Shown here in pieces: positions 6,105-10,229 of a DNA stretch of 10,229 bases (position 1 is the stretch's first letter; every line of letters starts with the position of its first letter). The position numbers and the translations under genes were made by a program. Below the pieces are notes generated by a model, which was not told the origin of the DNA, ran no database searches, and saw only the letters and a list, made by a program, of their open reading frames with translations. Origin of the DNA: Bacteroidales bacterium (lineage in GTDB: Bacteria; Bacteroidota; Bacteroidia; Bacteroidales; WCHB1-69); assembly GCA_031257735.1 (NCBI GenBank), contig JAIROC010000466.1:1-10229 (forward strand), in the 5' to 3' direction.

Positions 6105-8582
6105 TTATTCCATTTGTCCACCTGTGTTCATTTGTCGTCCCATTTGCGCTTGATTTTCCATTTCTATCTTACCAAAACGGAAGCTAATGCCTACGCTAAT
6201 ATAACGACTTTTATATTTCGTTGAATTATAAGCTATATAATAGGGATTGGTTGTATTGTTCTTTGATCGATTCCAATCGAATATATCTTGAACGTTAAGA
6301 TATACAGAGATTTTTCTTTTCCAGAAATCTGCCCGTAATCCGCCATTGATGGAATAAACAGGCTGCTCTATTTGGAATAAGGATGCTGTCTTTGAACGAT
6401 AATTACCAGAAAGATTAACCTCCAATACTTTCCATAACTTTGCCCAAAAGTTTAACCGAAAACTGTATACAAAATTATCCGTATTTACTTTTGTCTCTCC
6501 TCTGAAAACAGTTTCGCTGTGTGAGTTGTAGACATTGGCATACAATCTTATGTTGATAAAGGTTTTTATCTTGTACATCATATTGGCGTTTAATCCATAA
6601 CTGTGCGACTTGTTGGAATTTACAGGCATGGAAAATCTTACATAACGTCCAAAGAAATTATCATATATGACATCGGTAAGATTTGCAACTTCATCCTTTG
6701 TGTTTTTGAAATAAGCAGATAACCCAACCGAACCAAACTTTGTAAAGTATTTTGTCCAACCGCCTTCTATGTTATTGGTATAGGTAGGCAAAAGGTCATT
6801 ATTTCCGGTAGAATAGCTGTCATCTCCGTATGCAATAAAGGTGGACAATTGGCTGGCTCTTGGATAGCTGACACGTCGAGAATAACTTAATGTGAAATTG
6901 TGCATCTTCTCCGACGCATAACTGAGATGCAAAGAAGGAAACAAGCCTGTGTAATCTTTGCTAACATTATGTTCCACTGCATTTCTGACTTCATAATTAA
7001 AATTCCGATATTCTACCCGTAGACCTCCCTTGATGGTAAATTTTTTTATCTTTTGTTGGACTGTTATATAACTCTTAAAAACTCCTGTTGTCCCGTATGT
7101 GTCTTTATATCGCATACTATCCAATATGTATCTATCTGTTGTGTTGGATAGAAGCGTATCATTTTTCCAATAGTCTATCAACGGATTATAAGTCCCCCCT
7201 ATCCCTATAGATATTTCTCCTGTTTTGGAATAAGGCAACGAATAGTCTATATCCATAGATGGACTATAGTTTCCATTTTTACTTAATGAATTCTTATCTA
7301 TATCTCTGCCGGTATGCAGTTGATACAGTCGTTTATAATTACTGGAATGAGTATAATACCAAAAATTTCCATCAACATCTATTGATAACTTATGCCCTTC
7401 ATTATTGAATTTATGTTGATATGAAACACCTGCATATCCCCCCATGTAAGATGATTTTGAATTTGTTTCCTCTGTATAGTTATAAAGTCCCATGTCAGAG
7501 ATAAACTCCCGATAATAATAATAATCTTCAAAAGAATGATTCTTACTGTAAGGATTTCCATACGTTCCACACCAAAAAGAAATCGTTTTCATAGTATCAA
7601 AATTATAACTTCCATTAATGTACATGCCTAATGAAACAGAAGAACTTTCACGCCCACTCGTATATTTTCTATGATTAGAGGTATCCATATTTTCATTAAA
7701 GGTAATATTGTATCCGTCGGAAGTGGATTTATTTTGGGAATAATAACCATACATATATACATTCATAGTGAATTTTTGATTTGCATACATATACGAAATC
7801 CACGGCGATACCGATGGACGAGTATTGGCGCTTACCCCGAAACTGATAAAACTGTTCCGTTTGATGTTTGATCTGGTGATGATATTGATAATTCCGCCCG
7901 TTCCTGTTGAACTGTATCGGGCAGATGGATTGGTAATAACTTCTATCCTGTCCAATGAGTTAGCAGGTAATTGTTGGATGTATGTTTTAAGATTTTCGGC
8001 ATTCAGTCTGGAAGGTTTGTCATTAATCCATATTTCCACACTCGAAACACCTCTTAACGTAATATTTCCTTCAATATCAACTTCAACACCCGGTGCATTT
8101 TGTAGCGCGTCAGATGTAGTTCCTGTTTGTATACTTGGGTCTTCGGAGACATTATAGAGTGTTTTTTCTCCATCAATTGTATAGACAGGTTTTTTTTCAT
8201 ATATCGTAACGCCTTGTAAAGTGGTCGGTTTGGACTGTAATTTTATCGTATCCAAACTGATTTCCTTTTTTTCCCCCGTAACCGATATCGCTTGCCAATA
8301 AACATCATAGCCAATATAGGAAGCCTGAAATAAATAATCGCCTGCTTTAACATTCGATATTTCGAATTTGCCGTTTCCGTCGGTAGATACGCCATATACC
8401 GAACTGCTATCCTGAGCATTCAATAATCCTACATTGGCATAAAAAAGAGACTCCTGAGAATGATTGTCTATTACAATGCCACTTATTGTATAAGAATTAG
8501 TTTGTCCGTATACGGTTCCTGCAAGCGGGAATGATATGAGAATTATAGAGCATAGAATCAGTTTTGTTGTTTTTATTTTCAT
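6105..8582 (-). CDS. Outer-membrane beta-barrel receptor (TonB-dependent type)
   Basis: This 825-residue outer-membrane protein begins with a Sec signal peptide (residues 1-26, hydrophobic core LILCSIILISF, likely cut after VYG). A carboxypeptidase-regulatory-like beta-sandwich (about 31-115) follows, starting ISGIVID and containing TDGNGKFEISNVKAGDY. A plug domain covers about 145-240, with LRGVSSVEIWIND and the IEVITNPSARY...GGIINI stretch. A long aromatic-rich beta-barrel of the OMP_b-brl_3 type fills about 245-806. After the barrel strand ending FRFGK there is a Met/Gln/Gly-rich tail of about 19 residues. No SusD-like partner gene is adjacent, so this is not a classical polysaccharide-utilisation pair. 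The substrate cannot be told from sequence; members of this group are annotated broadly as TonB-dependent receptors. The gene appears intact, with a -7 box about 36 bp upstream. Confidence 0.93.
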   Translation of the reverse strand: MKIKTTKLILCSIILISFPLAGTVYGQTNSYTISGIVIDNHSQESLFYANVGLLNAQDSSSVYGVSTDGNGKFEISNVKAGDYLFQASYIGYDVYWQAISVTGEKKEISLDTIKLQSKPTTLQGVTIYEKKPVYTIDGEKTLYNVSEDPSIQTGTTSDALQNAPGVEVDIEGNITLRGVSSVEIWINDKPSRLNAENLKTYIQQLPANSLDRIEVITNPSARYSSTGTGGIINIITRSNIKRNSFISFGVSANTRPSVSPWISYMYANQKFTMNVYMYGYYSQNKSTSDGYNITFNENMDTSNHRKYTSGRESSSVSLGMYINGSYNFDTMKTISFWCGTYGNPYSKNHSFEDYYYYREFISDMGLYNYTEETNSKSSYMGGYAGVSYQHKFNNEGHKLSIDVDGNFWYYTHSSNYKRLYQLHTGRDIDKNSLSKNGNYSPSMDIDYSLPYSKTGEISIGIGGTYNPLIDYWKNDTLLSNTTDRYILDSMRYKDTYGTTGVFKSYITVQQKIKKFTIKGGLRVEYRNFNYEVRNAVEHNVSKDYTGLFPSLHLSYASEKMHNFTLSYSRRVSYPRASQLSTFIAYGDDSYSTGNNDLLPTYTNNIEGGWTKYFTKFGSVGLSAYFKNTKDEVANLTDVIYDNFFGRYVRFSMPVNSNKSHSYGLNANMMYKIKTFINIRLYANVYNSHSETVFRGETKVNTDNFVYSFRLNFWAKLWKVLEVNLSGNYRSKTASLFQIEQPVYSINGGLRADFWKRKISVYLNVQDIFDWNRSKNNTTNPYYIAYNSTKYKSRYISVGISFRFGKIEMENQAQMGRQMNTGGQME

Positions 8583-8609
8583 TATAATTAGATTTTGTTT
8601 TGTTGTTTT

Positions 8610-8681
8610 TCAAGACGCAAAGATAACATTATTTTTTCTTTTTTTATCTCTCTGTTGTATACTTAACATTTTTATCTCCAT
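8610..8681 (-). pseudogene. Decayed DUF3791 5' end (23-codon relic)
   Basis: From the ATG at 8679-8681 the minus strand encodes a 23-residue frame starting MEIKMLSIQQRDK. It matches METKTLSKQQKDK, the start of the intact DUF3791 protein, at 9 of 13 positions. Similarity then ends in an A-rich stretch and the frame stops at 8610-8612. It sits at the right distance from a conserved leader and -7 box. It is either a fossil of a third cassette or, less likely, a translated leader peptide before the receptor gene. Confidence 0.65.
8618..8625 (-). promoter_or_regulatory. -7 box (TATCTTTG) for the outer-membrane receptor gene
   Basis: The minus strand reads TATCTTTG, a perfect TAnnTTTG, about 36 bp before the receptor ATG at 8582. 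This would give a leader of about 30 nt. No TTTG stands at the expected -33 distance; the upstream DNA is an A-rich tract. The box lies inside the end of the DUF3791 relic, so this promoter overlaps decayed coding sequence. A second promoter box belonging to the repeat (8700-8707) lies farther upstream and could add transcription. Confidence 0.5.
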
Positions 8682-8778
8682 AAAAGTGATTTTGAGGTGC
8701 AAAGGTAGCGTTTTATTCGATACGCACACACAAAATGACAACAAAAGTATCTAAGTAATTTATCGCAAAACAAGGAAA
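8640..8778 (-). repeat. Cassette leader repeat, copy C (no intact gene attached)
   Basis: This copy aligns along about 140 bp with copy B (5915-6056). The alignment includes the upstream segment (TTATCGCAAAACAA on the plus strand), the conserved block around GCAAAGGTAGCGTTTTATTC, the -7 box TACCTTTG at 8700-8707 on the minus strand, the ATG, and the first codons. Downstream coding sequence is lost. It points towards the outer-membrane receptor gene and may now act as an upstream promoter for it. Confidence 0.8.
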
Positions 8779-8786
8779 ATGGCAAC

Positions 8787-8826
8787 CAAACAACGCTGTC
8801 ATTGGTAGGTAATGCAACCCACTGCC
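8787..8826. repeat. Imperfect direct repeat, left copy
   Basis: The segment CAAACAACGCTGTCATTG...GCAACCCACTGCC recurs at 8944-8985 with a few changes. The middle part is diverged (GTAGGTAAT here, a GC-rich palindrome there). The two copies flank the 30-bp inverted repeat on both sides in the same orientation, so the whole block 8787-8985 looks like one composite, non-coding element. Confidence 0.6.
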
Positions 8827-8931
8827 GTTGTAGAGACGGTGCGTGCACCGTCTCTACGTCAGCAAGAAAAAGAATAAATAATGTTTTTGATTATGTCAGA
8901 GGAGACGGTGCACGCACCGTCTCTACAACGG
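8825..8931. repeat. 30-bp perfect inverted repeat with nested palindromes
   Basis: Positions 8825-8854 are the exact reverse complement of 8902-8931 (30 of 30). Each arm is itself palindromic. At 8830-8857 a 13-bp stem (GTAGAGACGGTGC and its complement) is separated by 2 nt; at 8902-8923 a 10-bp stem (GAGACGGTGC) is separated by 2 nt. The arms can thus fold separately or pair as one long stem around the 47-nt AT-rich interval. GTAGAGACG palindromes of this kind are familiar as dispersed REP-like repeats in Bacteroidota. No transposase is in the window. Confidence 0.85.
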
Positions 8932-8943
8932 AGATGACCCGTT

Positions 8944-8985
8944 CAAACAACGCCGTCATTGCGGGCTTGACCCGCAACCCCCTGC
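8944..8985. repeat. Imperfect direct repeat, right copy, with REP-like palindrome
   Basis: This is the right copy of the repeat at 8787-8826. It contains a small hairpin TGCGGG/CCCGCA (8960-8976, 5-nt loop) in the widely seen context GTCATTGCGGGCTTGACCCGC. No T-run follows on either strand, so it is not a convincing terminator. Confidence 0.6.
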
Positions 8986-9068
8986 CCTAAAACGCCTTGT
9001 CGGATGGGGATTAGCTCCGCTGCTCTCCGCTGCTCTCCGCTTCGCTTCGGGTCATAACTCATAACTCC
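8986..9068. other. Rest of the gene-free region with short tandem repeats
   Basis: Between the composite repeat and the AAA+ gene there is no coding signal. Two exact tandem copies of TGCTCTCCGC occupy 9021-9040, preceded by a partial copy (AGCTCCGC). TCATAACTCATAACTCCTTA follows, with a doubled ATAACTC. Together with the features above, the whole 8583-9068 interval is explained by the receptor promoter, the leader relic and repeats. Confidence 0.6.
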
Positions 9069-10229
9069 TTATACTCCTACGATTGTAATTATTTTACCGT
9101 CTACAGTTTCTTTTTTCATGTAGAGTTTATCTTCCCATTTGACGGTCGAACGACGATCGAATACTACCATCCAGCCTTCGTTGCAGCAATGATAATCCAC
9201 GTAACGGGCGGTTTGTTTAAGACCTTTCTCTATATATTTATCTCCGTAACGGATTTTTAACTCTATCGGATATTTTTGATTTTCGTATACCAGACAAAGG
9301 TCAAGACGACCTCTTCCTGACGCTATTTCACGGATTACCTGACCACCTCCATTAATCACACGTTGCAAAAATCCCATCATAATAAGATGAGGCGCTGCTT
9401 CACGATAATCAAATTTCTCTGCCCAGATTTCGCCGTTTGCGTGCCAGAACTGTTGGAAATCGCGCATCAGATAGTCTACGTCTATACGTCCGCCTTTCAG
9501 GTATCGCGGTATCTTATAGGGATATTTCGAATCCTGTAACCTCTTCTGATACGTAGAAGATAATGTACGGATAATTATTTCGGCATAAATCGGATTGGAA
9601 GGTATTATCTGAGAATTATTATCCTCTCGAATCAACCCCAAATCCTTAGTATATAAGAAATCATCCGATTCACAGTCAATAATATCTTCGCCAAGAATCA
9701 TCGGTTCGAGTATTTTTCGTACCCGTTCTTCATTCAAGCGTTCGAGCAGACTGTCGATGTGTGCTGGACGATTAAGAATAATGGTCTGAATGGCTTCGTT
9801 TACCAATTCCGCCGTTACAGGTTTGGTATAGTCCGACTGCAGGATTTCTTCGATTACTTCGCAAGCAATAGCATTAACTAACCAGGGTTGTCCCTGTGTT
9901 TGTTCATTGACTAATTCTATTGCATCACGTTCAAATACCTGTCCTGTTTCGTCGGTATGCTGCTGATAGAGTTGGGTAATCTCTTCCTGTGTGAAATTTT
10001 TCAATGTATATGTCTTTTTCACGATATTGAACGGGCTTGCGCTGCCCATGGTTTGGCTTTCGGGACGAATTTTTGCTTTGTAATCTCGTATATTACGCAT
10101 TCCGACAAGGGCTATAGAATGGACAAAAGGCACAAAACTACGGTCATTATAACCGTTGCGCAGTTGTCGTAAAAAAGAAATCAACGTATCTTCACTTAAA
10201 CAATCCGCTTCGTCAAACAATATCACTAA
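9069..10229 (-). CDS. AAA+ ATPase with C-terminal PD-(D/E)XK-like domain, 5' end missing
   Basis: The gene runs off the right edge. The first visible residues read LVILFDEAD, a Walker B strand, so the Walker A motif and the start codon lie outside the window; the GTG at 10226 is internal, not a start. After Walker B come a sensor-1-like strand (FVHSIALVG, about 35-42 counted from that GTG), a small helical AAA lid with TQGQPWLVNAIA (110-121), and a winged-helix-like middle. The C-terminal domain contains GRLDLCLVY...YPIELK, with Asp309, Glu322 and Lys324 fitting the D-X(n)-E-X-K nuclease core. This is the architecture of AAA_35-like ATP-binding proteins common in Bacteroidales, often in many genomic copies. 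Its role is unknown; defence and mobile-element control are possibilities. The visible part is undisrupted. Confidence 0.85.
   Translation of the reverse strand, partial: LVILFDEADCLSEDTLISFLRQLRNGYNDRSFVPFVHSIALVGMRNIRDYKAKIRPESQTMGSASPFNIVKKTYTLKNFTQEEITQLYQQHTDETGQVFERDAIELVNEQTQGQPWLVNAIACEVIEEILQSDYTKPVTAELVNEAIQTIILNRPAHIDSLLERLNEERVRKILEPMILGEDIIDCESDDFLYTKDLGLIREDNNSQIIPSNPIYAEIIIRTLSSTYQKRLQDSKYPYKIPRYLKGGRIDVDYLMRDFQQFWHANGEIWAEKFDYREAAPHLIMMGFLQRVINGGGQVIREIASGRGRLDLCLVYENQKYPIELKIRYGDKYIEKGLKQTARYVDYHCCNEGWMVVFDRRSTVKWEDKLYMKKETVDGKIITIVGV

Noticed and set aside
6091..6105. Possible terminator hairpin (ATAGT/ACTAT) at the receptor gene's 3' end
   Set aside because: The stem is only 5 bp of A/T-rich pairs, overlaps the stop codon and has no following T-run on the coding strand.
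8830..8931. CRISPR array
   Set aside because: There are only two units, in inverted orientation, with one 47-nt interval and no cas genes; the symmetry is that of an inverted repeat.
8802..8990. Plus-strand open frame of 62 codons ending VIAGLTRNPLP
   Set aside because: It lies wholly inside the composite palindromic repeat; its sequence is a translation of REP-like DNA (the GTCATTGCGGGCTTGACCCGC context), with no family likeness or ribosome binding site.

Overview
The window looks like a chromosomal segment of a Bacteroidales-type bacterium (Bacteroidota). Three things point there. An outer-membrane TonB-type beta-barrel receptor carries an N-terminal carboxypeptidase-regulatory-like domain. 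Several upstream regions contain the Bacteroidota -7 promoter box TAnnTTTG, one of them with a TTTG -33 box 19 bp away. The MetG and YitT-family proteins are also of Bacteroidota style. Every gene I can support lies on the minus strand, so transcription runs from high to low coordinates.

Layout from low to high coordinates. Positions 1-248 hold two small hairpins and no gene. Positions 249-3239 hold a conserved pair, metG (methionyl-tRNA synthetase) and, upstream of it, a YitT/DUF161 membrane protein with a clear promoter. Positions 3240-6056 are an accessory island. It contains a DNA methyltransferase with a 77-residue partner ORF coupled by an ATGA overlap, and a DUF3791-DUF3990 gene pair coupled by a TAATG overlap, the second product having an ADP-ribosyltransferase-like fold family signature. 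Positions 6105-8582 encode the outer-membrane receptor. Positions 8583-9068 are gene-free and packed with repeats: a remnant leader, a 30-bp inverted repeat built of nested palindromes, and flanking direct repeats. Positions 9069-10229 hold the 3' part of an AAA+ ATPase with a C-terminal PD-(D/E)XK-like nuclease motif. That gene continues past the window edge.

The most interesting signal is not a single gene. The promoter, leader and first codons of the DUF3791 gene occur three times in the same orientation: intact at 5915-6056, shortened at 4974-5035, and decayed at 8640-8778. A 20-bp exact match to the 3' coding end of the DUF3990 gene also lies at 3343-3362, downstream of the methyltransferase. 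The methyltransferase operon is therefore bracketed by the 5' end and the 3' end of what looks like a second DUF3791-DUF3990 cassette. I infer a tandem array of such cassettes, one of which had its interior replaced by a methyltransferase module, with a third copy reduced to its leader next to the receptor gene.

How the genes work together: YitT and metG are probably co-transcribed without an obvious functional link. DUF3791 and DUF3990 are almost certainly one translation-coupled unit. The methyltransferase and its small partner form a second unit that may use the duplicated cassette promoter. No restriction endonuclease gene is recognisable in the window.
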